Virus record (IMG/VR): IMGVR_UViG_3300007541_000197 | Location: 1 to 25,176 of that record | Strand: one strand, 5' to 3' | DNA: 25,176 nt | From: a virus | In this document: in pieces, positions 17,279-23,539 of the stretch | How positions within the stretch are numbered: position 1 is the stretch's first letter | How the letters are laid out: each line of letters begins with the position of its first letter | Made by a program: the position numbers and the translations under genes | Notes under the pieces: model-generated | Database searches by the model: none | Told to the model about the DNA's origin: nothing | Seen by the model: only the letters and a program-made list of their open reading frames with translations

Positions 17279-17388
17279 TGGATGGCGAACGGAAGCTAGG
17301 ACTCATTCTGTGGGCGGTCATAGGGGTAATCGTTTCCGTGGTCGTTGTTCCGATTTATATTATTTTTCATGTTCTTGGAGTAATTTAA
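17278..17388 (+). CDS. Single-TM 36-residue peptide in the lysis block
   Basis: A 36-codon ORF. Its ATG overlaps the previous stop by one base (TGATG), and it ends 1 nt before the holin start. It has a short charged N-terminus (MDGERK) and a single strongly hydrophobic segment from about residue 7 to 36 (LILWAVIGVIVSVVVVPIYI). It exactly fills the gap between two lysis-region genes and has an agggc element 8 nt upstream. It could be a small holin, an antiholin or a holin modulator; none of these can be chosen from sequence alone. Confidence 0.65.
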   Translation: MDGERKLGLILWAVIGVIVSVVVVPIYIIFHVLGVI

Positions 17389-17389
17389 G

Positions 17390-17797
17390 ATGCCTGTACC
17401 ATTAGCGTTACTCGCCCCTCTGTTGGGTATCGGTGAGAAGGTCATAGACAAAATATGGCCTGATCCGGAAACGGCGGCTCGGGCTAAAATCGAGATGGCT
17501 AACGAGTTTGCAAACATTGACTTGAAGCAAGACCAGTCTTTTCGAGACTTCATCGTGGCATATGAAGGTCGAGGGGATCAGGTTCACCCATTCGTCCAGA
17601 TACTACGTGGTACAGTCAGACCCATCATCACGTACACGTTGGCGGGGTTCTTCTTGTACGGATTTATCCAAGGACCGAGTGCTGTTGACCCCGACACGAT
17701 GACGATGCTCTGGCAGCTTAACCTAATCAGCATGGGGTTCTGGTATGGCGAACGGGCACTGAAAAACCTGGGGGTAGACCTCGGAAAAAAGTCATGA
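17390..17797 (+). CDS. Holin, 3-TM type
   Basis: A 135-residue membrane protein resembling the 3-TM holin family found in phages and gene transfer agents (GTA_holin_3TM type). It has an N-terminal hydrophobic stretch (residues 2-14), the family-typical WPDPETAARAK (23-33), a cytoplasmic helix, and two TM segments near 75-95 (RPIITYTLAGFFLYGFIQ) and 104-122 (MTMLWQLNLISMGFWYG), followed by ERALKNLG. Holins permeabilise the inner membrane so the endolysin can reach peptidoglycan. A ggag lies 9 nt before the ATG, and the stop overlaps the endolysin start by 4 nt. Confidence 0.82.
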   Translation: MPVPLALLAPLLGIGEKVIDKIWPDPETAARAKIEMANEFANIDLKQDQSFRDFIVAYEGRGDQVHPFVQILRGTVRPIITYTLAGFFLYGFIQGPSAVDPDTMTMLWQLNLISMGFWYGERALKNLGVDLGKKS

Positions 17798-18192
17798 GCA
17801 AAGAACACTTCCATTGCGGGATCACCTTGCAAGACTTCGAGCCGTGGGAGTTCTTCTGCCCATGCTGTGGTCGGGAGAGAATGAACAAGGGGACTCTGTT
17901 ACGTAACCAGATGCTGCGCACCGCCTACGGTAAACCTCTCGGCATCGTGAAAGGTGGTGGCTGGCGATGTGAGAACTATGAGAAGTCGGACACTTCCGCT
18001 CACCGGGAAGGAAGGGCTGCGGATTACGCCTATCCCATTGAAGACCACGACACCTTACTTGGTTTGGGGTATGAACTAGGCTTCACCGGCAAAGGGGATA
18101 AGTGCAAAGGGGGTAAATATCAGTTACACTTGGATGACGCTGACGAGATTCCCGGTTTAAGACCGAGACCTTTCAAGTGGACGTACTCTTGA
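17794..18192 (+). CDS. Endolysin, peptidase M15A-type
   Basis: A 132-residue zinc peptidase that cleaves peptidoglycan cross-links. The M15 signature SAHREGRAADYAYP (residues 69-82) and the C-terminal YQLHLDDAD (109-117) give the predicted zinc ligands His70, Asp77 and His112, with Asp114 also near the site. The N-terminal FEPWEFFCPCCG (15-26) is normal for the M15A (M15_3) family. The usual SGyRC is read as GGWRCENY at 55-62. No signal peptide is present, which agrees with release through the adjacent holin. Confidence 0.9.
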   Translation: MSKEHFHCGITLQDFEPWEFFCPCCGRERMNKGTLLRNQMLRTAYGKPLGIVKGGGWRCENYEKSDTSAHREGRAADYAYPIEDHDTLLGLGYELGFTGKGDKCKGGKYQLHLDDADEIPGLRPRPFKWTYS

Positions 18193-18244
18193 CCCTAAAC
18201 CCCGGTGAGGATCGTGTAGGTATGATTGAAATGGTGAAAAAACA

Positions 18245-18595
18245 ATGGGAAACATCCAGCCGCCAAAAGACTACGTCCCCGAACGGACGACGAGTAACCG
18301 ACTTGCCGCTGTCATGCAACAGGCTGCTGGCTCCCTTATTGTCGCGACCATCGTGGCGCTGGTTTCTCTGGGAGGCAATCTCTGGAGTCGCGCTGGCGAT
18401 CATGATAATTCTATTCTTCGGTTAGAATCATCCCAAACCAGAGACACCCGTGAGATCCGGGCAGAACTCTATCAGCTAACAGAGTACATCAACACCCTGA
18501 AGAAGTACATCGAGGTTGTCCAAAATCGACAGCGGGAGATCGAGTTGGAACTTCGTGAAAACTCGGCTAACGATAAGTCATTCAGGTCTCGGTAG
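18245..18595 (+). CDS. TM-anchored coiled-coil protein, possible Rz-like spanin
   Basis: A 116-residue protein with an N-terminal cytoplasmic part, one hydrophobic segment at about residues 27-46 (AAGSLIVATIVALVSLGGNL) and a long charged coiled coil (about 60-110, with LYQLTEYINTLKKYIEVVQN). This topology and the place after holin and endolysin suggest an i-spanin (Rz-like) or another lysis-associated membrane protein. Only a weak Shine-Dalgarno sequence is visible. The only in-frame start after the preceding in-frame stop is this ATG. Its last 14 nt overlap a convergent lipoprotein gene on the other strand. Confidence 0.7.
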   Translation: MGNIQPPKDYVPERTTSNRLAAVMQQAAGSLIVATIVALVSLGGNLWSRAGDHDNSILRLESSQTRDTREIRAELYQLTEYINTLKKYIEVVQNRQREIELELRENSANDKSFRSR

Positions 18596-18725
18596 CCCAC
18601 TTCACAATCACACAGTCCCTGCACAGTGATGGGGGTGGTTGCTCCACGGGATCTTGAACCACGGGGTCCCTGTTTACATCAATGGACGTTAGACACGCTG
18701 TTACGACAAGTAGCACTTTGATCAT
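18582..18725 (-). CDS. Small lipoprotein, possible Rz1-like o-spanin or early surface lipoprotein
   Basis: A 47-codon ORF with a strong Shine-Dalgarno sequence (aggagg, 9 nt before the ATG). The product starts MIKVLLVVTAC: a short basic n-region, a hydrophobic core and a lipobox V-T-A-C with Cys11. The mature part is proline-rich (PVVQDPVEQPPPS) with Cys35 and Cys38. A short lipoprotein with a proline run resembles outer-membrane spanin subunits such as lambda Rz1. It lies on the replication strand, however, so an early role such as superinfection exclusion is also possible. It overlaps the 70-residue gene by 47 nt in another frame, and the convergent coiled-coil gene by 14 nt. Confidence 0.6.
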   Translation of the reverse strand: MIKVLLVVTACLTSIDVNRDPVVQDPVEQPPPSLCRDCVIVKWATET

Positions 18726-18891
18726 AGCGAGACACCTCCTCCCGTAGTTTCCTGATAATCCGGCTCGACTCTTCCACTATTGCCTCGAACGCACGTAGTT
18801 GTAGCTGCTGTTCCTGATACAATTTAGCCCAATAATAGGGGTCTGTCTCCATTGCTTCTGCGATCTCATCTATTGTGTATTCGTCCATCAT
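18679..18891 (-). CDS. Small hypothetical helical protein
   Basis: A 70-residue acidic helical protein that starts MMDEYTIDEIAEAMETD, continues with YYWAKLYQEQQLQLRAFEAI and ends with a charged helix SSRIIRKLREEVSRYDQ. It has no membrane segment or signal peptide. A good aaggag lies 5 nt before the first ATG (18891) and 8 nt before the second (18888); either could be used. The gene overlaps the helicase stop, so translation is probably coupled. No family is recognised. Confidence 0.65.
   Translation of the reverse strand: MMDEYTIDEIAEAMETDPYYWAKLYQEQQLQLRAFEAIVEESSRIIRKLREEVSRYDQSATCRNSVSNVH
18735..18742 (-). promoter_or_regulatory. Shine-Dalgarno sequence of the small lipoprotein gene
   Basis: ggaggagg on the minus strand, lying 9 nt before the ATG at 18725 and inside the coding sequence of the upstream 70-residue protein. 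It is one of the best ribosome-binding sites in the window and supports the lipoprotein ORF as real. Confidence 0.6.
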
Positions 18892-21233
18892 CCGTTCTCC
18901 TTCATCTGTCGATACTTCTTAAGTGCATTACGGAGAGAGGTCTGACTCTCATCTTTTTCTTCCAGGGACATCGCTTGCGCTTGGTCGAGGGTATTCTCCA
19001 TCAGTATCCTATGGCAGATCGCTGGCACCCCGAGGCCTTGTCTACGAATACGAGCTATAAACTGCAGGTACAGATCCAGTGACCAGATCAAGCCGAACCA
19101 TACGAGGATGTGTCCGTTCTTCTGTAATCCGTCAACACCATGCCCCATACTATTGTGGGAAATAAACACCTCCCCTTCGGTGTTCCTGATTAGGAACCTG
19201 TGCCGTGGACCGCAGTTCACGAGGTCGTAGACATGCGCCTTTCTCGTCGTTTCATATTCTTCGGATCTCGACTCTTCCCGTAAGGCGACCTCTCGCAATC
19301 CGCTACCGCTTCGTCCCCGGTCATACCACGATTCAATCTCATGATTAACATCATCTTGCTGAACCCGCTCCGTCTGACCAATTCCGCGAGATGTATCCTT
19401 TCCCCTTGGTAAGTGACTACTCGATTGTTCCTCTTGTTTGACTGCTGATCGAACATTGAAACCCAAGTGCAGTTCTCCTTGCAGTAAGGACCATTCACGT
19501 TGATTCTCTCGATGGTTAGATCGTCCGAATATCCTTCCGACATATCGGTGTAGAAGTTCTCGAATACCTCCCATTCTGGGCAGACTGCGATCCCACGTCC
19601 CCCGTAGTTGCGGGACTCCTTCTCGGTCCTTGGATTGTTGCACCTCTCCCTCATACCCCTCCATATCCGGTAGATACGAGTGTGGGTCATCTGGTGCCAA
19701 TTCTCCCCCACGCAGAATCGACAGTGACTCCGGTTTTCCCGGTTGTGCTTTACATAGTTTTGGTGAAGCATGATCTGACCGGTCTGACATTTTAGACACA
19801 CAACCGATGCCTGTGTACGGTATTTTCCCCCGGTAAATCGCTTCTCCGGCAGTTTTCTTATTAGTTCTAGCATGCTGCCCCTCCACCCATTCGTTATTGA
19901 TCAATATCTTGTGGTCAGGGGTCATCGTAATACCGAACACGTTGATGACCTCCTTGTAACCGGAATAACTGCAACCATCGTGGGATACAAATTCAACCCC
20001 ATCGAACACATGATCGTCGCGGTCAACGTCAACAATTCTGACCCATCCATTCCGTTTTGTCAATACTTGGGTGTCCGGGTGGAGACACGCCGGGTGACCT
20101 ATCATCAGGGCGCAGTCATCATTCTTCCACCGGGACATTGCGTTGTTCAGGGCAGTCTCTGATTTGCAGTCGGTCAGGTTGATCGGGCGGAGATGTTTAA
20201 ACCGTTCCATGATACGCTCTGCATCTGCCCGGTATGAGTAGGCACACAACACAGGGGACCCCCCGGCCTCCTCGATGATGTCCTCCAGGGCATCCAGCTT
20301 CAGGTCATGTATGTGTTCCCACTTCGGGATGCCGGGGATCGGGTAGACAAACCCGTTCGAGAATTGAAGGCATTTATTCGTCAGGGATGCCTTATTGAAC
20401 ACCTCCACGTCGGTTCCGTTATCAAGCTGGAAGAAGAAGTCCTTCTCTAACTCCTCATATTTCCGCCGCAACCCTTGAGGCATATCAACCCGAATGTCAT
20501 TCACTATGAGGTCGGGCAGCGGGTTGTAATCCTCCGCTGACATCTGCATCGTGATGTCACCGATTAACGCCTTAATGGTATCCTCGGTGTCCGGGAATGC
20601 TTCGTACTTGTAGGCTGACTTCTTGTAGTAGAACCGTTCGGTGAAGGCAGTCTTACTGGTACCCAGTCGGACACCTTGGTCTAATACCAAGTACTGCCCA
20701 TGAAGATCCTTGTACCCGTTGGCAGCCGGGGTACCTGTGAGACCGGTAGTCCAGTCGAATGCAGGTAGGATCTTTCGGAAGGCGGATACCCGCTTCGTGG
20801 TGCTGTTCTTCATTTTCGAGATTTCATCCCACACCACCCCGTTGAACGGGATCGGGCGATCCTTCTTGATATAGTAGGTGATTAGCGTGTCAGCGAGCCA
20901 CTTCAGATTTTCATAATTGATAAGGTATACATCAGCCTTCTGCATCAGAGCACGGGTGCGTTGGTCTTTGCTACCTGACACCATTGCAAACTTCAGATGC
21001 TTGGTGTGTGACCACTTCAGAGCCTCCTGACGCCACACGAGTCGGATCACGCGGATCGGGGCCACGATAAGGACTCCACGCAGAAACCCGGCATTCAGCA
21101 GATGGGCGATGCTGGTGAGGGTGATCGCGGTCTTTCCCAGACCCATGTCGGCCCATACCGCAGAGTGAGGGTGTGTGGACTGGAAGTTGGATGCCTTCTT
21201 TTGGTAGTCGTGAAGCTGATCAGGATTTAGCAC
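18888..21233 (-). CDS. SNF2-type DNA helicase precursor with intein
   Basis: A 781-residue precursor. The extein is a superfamily 2 helicase of 469 residues, as found in phage replication modules. Walker A is ADMGLGKT (residues 28-35), motif Ia is LIVAPIRV, the DEAD-like motif II is VVWDEISKMKN (133-143) and motif III is TGLTGTPA (163-170). Motif V is split by the intein at HPA|C, resuming N|SMGHGVDGLQ. The final motif VI lies in LQFIARIRRQG. The intein covers residues 383-694 and the +1 residue is Ser695. The start codon is GTG, supported by ggggag 6 nt upstream; it overlaps the VRR-NUC gene by 7 nt. Splicing is required for a continuous motif V, so an unspliced protein should be inactive. 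Confidence 0.94.
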   Translation of the reverse strand: MLNPDQLHDYQKKASNFQSTHPHSAVWADMGLGKTAITLTSIAHLLNAGFLRGVLIVAPIRVIRLVWRQEALKWSHTKHLKFAMVSGSKDQRTRALMQKADVYLINYENLKWLADTLITYYIKKDRPIPFNGVVWDEISKMKNSTTKRVSAFRKILPAFDWTTGLTGTPAANGYKDLHGQYLVLDQGVRLGTSKTAFTERFYYKKSAYKYEAFPDTEDTIKALIGDITMQMSAEDYNPLPDLIVNDIRVDMPQGLRRKYEELEKDFFFQLDNGTDVEVFNKASLTNKCLQFSNGFVYPIPGIPKWEHIHDLKLDALEDIIEEAGGSPVLCAYSYRADAERIMERFKHLRPINLTDCKSETALNNAMSRWKNDDCALMIGHPACLHPDTQVLTKRNGWVRIVDVDRDDHVFDGVEFVSHDGCSYSGYKEVINVFGITMTPDHKILINNEWVEGQHARTNKKTAGEAIYRGKIPYTGIGCVSKMSDRSDHASPKLCKAQPGKPESLSILRGGELAPDDPHSYLPDMEGYEGEVQQSKDREGVPQLRGTWDRSLPRMGGIRELLHRYVGRIFGRSNHRENQREWSLLQGELHLGFNVRSAVKQEEQSSSHLPRGKDTSRGIGQTERVQQDDVNHEIESWYDRGRSGSGLREVALREESRSEEYETTRKAHVYDLVNCGPRHRFLIRNTEGEVFISHNSMGHGVDGLQKNGHILVWFGLIWSLDLYLQFIARIRRQGLGVPAICHRILMENTLDQAQAMSLEEKDESQTSLRNALKKYRQMKENG
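19217..19873 (-). CDS. HNH-type homing endonuclease nested out of frame inside the intein
   Basis: A 218-residue protein wholly inside the intein coding sequence, same strand, +1 frame. The N-terminal zinc ribbon has CLKC (Cys26, Cys29) and CRFC (Cys51, Cys54). The nuclease core contains IWRGMRERCNNP (70-81), NYGGRGIAVCPEWEVFENFY (89-108), LTIERINVNG (119-128) and CKENCTWV (131-138), then QQSNKRNN. This matches the phage HNH/beta-beta-alpha-metal family with the usual pattern LTIxRIxxNGxYxxxNCxW. A C-terminal helix-turn-helix-like segment (162-190, LAELVRRSGFSKMMLIMRLN) would bind DNA. The ORF starts just after splicing block B and ends inside block F. It has its own Shine-Dalgarno sequence, so it is probably made as a separate protein. 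All motifs are intact, with no frameshift visible. Confidence 0.9.
   Translation of the reverse strand: MLELIRKLPEKRFTGGKYRTQASVVCLKCQTGQIMLHQNYVKHNRENRSHCRFCVGENWHQMTHTRIYRIWRGMRERCNNPRTEKESRNYGGRGIAVCPEWEVFENFYTDMSEGYSDDLTIERINVNGPYCKENCTWVSMFDQQSNKRNNRVVTYQGERIHLAELVRRSGFSKMMLIMRLNRGMTGDEAVADCERSPYGKSRDPKNMKRRERRMSTTS
19878..19884 (-). promoter_or_regulatory. Internal Shine-Dalgarno sequence for the nested endonuclease
   Basis: ggagggg on the minus strand. Its ggagg core ends 6 nt before the ATG at 19873. It lies within intein codons for W-V-E-G just after block B. It decides the endonuclease start and is the evidence for translation independent of the helicase frame. Confidence 0.75.
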
Positions 21234-21544
21234 AACCCACTCCCCTGTATCCGATCAACCGGCATACCCAGATGAACCATATCCATGATGTATTTCCCAC
21301 CGTCCACCGTGTCCACCACGAACACGGCGACCTTGTTCCCCCGCAGCCGGGCAATCTCTCGCTCCTGTGCCGGGGTGGGTTTCTTCCCGGTCTTCTTGAA
21401 CTCGATGAAGAATATAACCCCTGTGGGAGTCACGAACATTCGATCAGGCACCGCAGCCCTCGCAGGTGATGAGAACTTATAGTGGTCGATTCCCCGTGTC
21501 TTGGCGTACCGGCAGACCCTTGACTCAATGTCTTTTTCTAGCAT
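21227..21544 (-). CDS. VRR-NUC domain nuclease
   Basis: A 105-residue single-domain nuclease of the VRR-NUC type (PD-(D/E)xK superfamily). The motif residues are Pro33-Asp34 in AVPDRMFV, Glu48 and Lys50 in IEFKKTGKKP, then TPAQEREIARLRGNKVAVFV. An N-terminal acidic residue is present in LEKDIESRV. Phage VRR-NUC proteins usually sit next to an SNF2 helicase, as here; a role in processing replication or recombination intermediates is inferred. The ATG directly follows the polymerase stop, and the end overlaps the helicase GTG by 7 nt. Confidence 0.92.
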   Translation of the reverse strand: MLEKDIESRVCRYAKTRGIDHYKFSSPARAAVPDRMFVTPTGVIFFIEFKKTGKKPTPAQEREIARLRGNKVAVFVVDTVDGGKYIMDMVHLGMPVDRIQGSGLC

Positions 21545-23422
21545 TTATCTCAACCCCATTATCAGTTTCTCGACTTCGTTCACATAGTAGTCGTAGTTAA
21601 TATCGTCCCTTGCATCCCGTATGTCATTGCACACACAGACACGCCATCCCTTTTGCACGGCTATCCTCCGATTCTCGGTCTTACCTTCTCGGATCATCTT
21701 GGGTGTCGGGGGCATGATCTTCACCAGTTCCCCGCCCTCATCACTCACATAGTACCGGGTGAGGTTCTGTACCAGTTCGTCCACACCGTCCCGATGAACC
21801 ACCAGTCGGGATGATTTGGGAACCTTGACGCGCAACATGAAGTCCCACTGACAGTAAGGTTCGTGTGCGTGAAGGATCACTTCATCCCGGATATTCCCAC
21901 CCTGTAGCAGAATCTTCTCGGCAACCTTGGGGACTACCAGTGCAGAGGCGTTCTGGTGCCACTGGAGATTGTACTCGTATGCCCCTTTGCGTTTGACCCC
22001 ACCGTTCTCATACTCCCCGATGTAGTTGTTCACATCACGAATGAACATCCTTGAATAGACTGCCTCTTCCAGTTCCAACCCGGTGGCGTTCTGCCACCAC
22101 CCGGCAACCGCGTCCACCAAGAACGTGGCATCCCGGCGAACTCTGACAGTCATGCCATCGGTGTTCACTTGGATCATCTCCAGATCGGGGATCTTCATCA
22201 GGTTCTCAGCCAGCCAGCACAGTAGAAGTTGACCGTTCAGGGTGATCGTCATCGTGTAGAGTGGATCGTAGAAGATGCTGAACCGACTGTTCGAGTCCCC
22301 GTATACACCGTTCAGGGCCAGCTTCAGCATGGCGTTGATGGCGGGGAACTGCTTCTTCGGGTGAGCCTTACGCTGTTCATACACATCTTGGTAAATGGTG
22401 CAGAACTGTTCCCCTAAGTGAGCCGGGTAAAATCGGTTGGCTATAGCAAGATTCGGGTAATAACTGGCGACATCCAGATCAATGATCACCCATTCCTCAT
22501 CGGACTCAACGACCTGGGACTCCACGGAACCATGGATACCACCGAGTCCGAAGTCAAATTCAAATCCGTTCACAGTAGCCGTCAAATCCTTGAATACACC
22601 CTTGGTCTCCGTGATGACCTGCTGCTTCAGCCAGTCCAGTACCCGGTTGAACTCGGGCTGCTCAAACCGGACCCACGGAAGGATAGCCTGAGTCAGATGT
22701 ATCTGGGGGCGTTTCGTCTGCCTGGGCTGCCGACCCTCCGGGCCATACTCGTATAACTCGACACCGGCCTGCTCCAGACGCATGGCGAAGTAGTCCTTGC
22801 CGATCTTGGTGTCGTTGTGGTTCATGAAGTCCCGACCGTACTTCTGGGTCAGTTCCTCCCGAAACTCGATCATCGGGGTGGTCTCTTTGTAGAATGACAG
22901 AGTTGCCTTCAGATCGTTCTCTAGATACTCCGTCAGCAAATTCTTCTGGTTGTCATTCAGATAGGTGCCCACCTCGAAAGGTAGTTCCTGGATATTGTCC
23001 ATCCTCATAGAGAACTCCAACGCCTTCAGGCTGGTTCTCCGGGCGTTGTTGTCGAAGTGGTGGATCTTATACAGGTCGATCTGGGGGATGATCCGATCTT
23101 TGGTGTAGACCTGATGCGCCCACCGGTCATCCCCGTCCTGTGATCCGATGATCGCCATGGCCTTGTTGTAGAGAACATCGGCAGTCGCCCGACCCATCTT
23201 CAGGAAAGTGTGGATAATGGGGTAATCGAACCCGATATTGTTGAACCCGACCATTGTGGTGCTGGATGATTGTAGGGACCGGAGATACTGCATCAATTCA
23301 TCGGACTGATCACGCCTGTCGGAGATTTCAAAGACCCCCCAGTTCCCCGTCAGGTCCATGAACCCTGCGAGGAAGCAGTTGGGGTAGGTCTCCAAGTCAT
23401 AGATGATGGGGACGTGGTTCAT
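21545..23422 (-). CDS. DNA polymerase, family B-like, with 3'-5' exonuclease
   Basis: A 625-residue replicative polymerase. The exonuclease domain has ExoI YDLETYPN (Asp9, Glu11), ExoII GFNNIGFDYP (59-68) and ExoIII YLENDLKAT (166-174). The polymerase domain has motif A DLDVASYYPNL (315-325), motif B KLALNGVYG (367-375) and motif C VNTDGMTV (419-426), the pattern of family B (DxxSxYP, Kx3NxxYG, xTDx). Motif A to motif C spans only about 107 residues, so the palm is compact. Motif C reads NTDG rather than DTDS. The family A pattern (T7 type) is absent. A gagg-like Shine-Dalgarno sequence lies upstream. Confidence 0.88.
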   Translation of the reverse strand: MNHVPIIYDLETYPNCFLAGFMDLTGNWGVFEISDRRDQSDELMQYLRSLQSSSTTMVGFNNIGFDYPIIHTFLKMGRATADVLYNKAMAIIGSQDGDDRWAHQVYTKDRIIPQIDLYKIHHFDNNARRTSLKALEFSMRMDNIQELPFEVGTYLNDNQKNLLTEYLENDLKATLSFYKETTPMIEFREELTQKYGRDFMNHNDTKIGKDYFAMRLEQAGVELYEYGPEGRQPRQTKRPQIHLTQAILPWVRFEQPEFNRVLDWLKQQVITETKGVFKDLTATVNGFEFDFGLGGIHGSVESQVVESDEEWVIIDLDVASYYPNLAIANRFYPAHLGEQFCTIYQDVYEQRKAHPKKQFPAINAMLKLALNGVYGDSNSRFSIFYDPLYTMTITLNGQLLLCWLAENLMKIPDLEMIQVNTDGMTVRVRRDATFLVDAVAGWWQNATGLELEEAVYSRMFIRDVNNYIGEYENGGVKRKGAYEYNLQWHQNASALVVPKVAEKILLQGGNIRDEVILHAHEPYCQWDFMLRVKVPKSSRLVVHRDGVDELVQNLTRYYVSDEGGELVKIMPPTPKMIREGKTENRRIAVQKGWRVCVCNDIRDARDDINYDYYVNEVEKLIMGLR

Positions 23423-23539
23423 CGTAAAACCCTCTTCGTATAGTTATTAGATGTGGGCCTCTCACCCACCCGGCGGTTGCACTGATTGCAGTTTATCGGG
23501 ACGTGTCCTGCACTCCGCTAATTCCAAGGTCCCCTTGAT

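Larger units (their letters stand above)
19152..20087 (-). mobile_element. Intein (312 residues) in helicase motif V
   Basis: Block A begins at Cys383 (CLHPDTQVLTKRNGWVRIVDV). Block B is FGITMTPDHKILINNEW, with the TxxH motif at Thr438-His441. Block F is VYDLVNCGPRHRFL, and block G is GEVFISHN with His693-Asn694, followed by +1 Ser. These are the elements of a class 1 Hint splicing domain. The 210-residue stretch between blocks B and F shows no LAGLIDADG, HNH or other endonuclease motif in this frame. It is hydrophilic and rich in Arg, Glu, Gln, Gly and Ser, as expected of a reading imposed by another gene. The insertion point lies between HPA and SMGHG in conserved motif V, a typical choice for homing elements because it is invariant and hard to delete cleanly. 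Confidence 0.94.

Noticed and set aside
18222-18425. An overlapping plus-strand ORF (67-82 residues) with a C-terminal hydrophobic segment, in another frame of the coiled-coil protein gene.
   Set aside because: It has no lipobox or recognisable family, and its hydrophobic end coincides with the TM segment of the better-supported 116-residue protein. It could be a real embedded gene but cannot be supported.
18648-18670. Hairpin at the convergence of the two operons.
   Set aside because: The stem needs three G-U pairs and is not followed by a T-run on either strand, so it is not called as a terminator.
19872-20162. Plus-strand ORF of 96 residues across the intein N-terminal region.
   Set aside because: No family resemblance and no operon context; it is antisense to the clearly coding splicing blocks.
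23423-23539. A possible small ORF between the ssDNA-binding protein and polymerase genes, with CNQC and a TGA overlapping the polymerase ATG.
   Set aside because: No usable start codon is present after the preceding in-frame stop, apart from a GTG that would give only a very short peptide.
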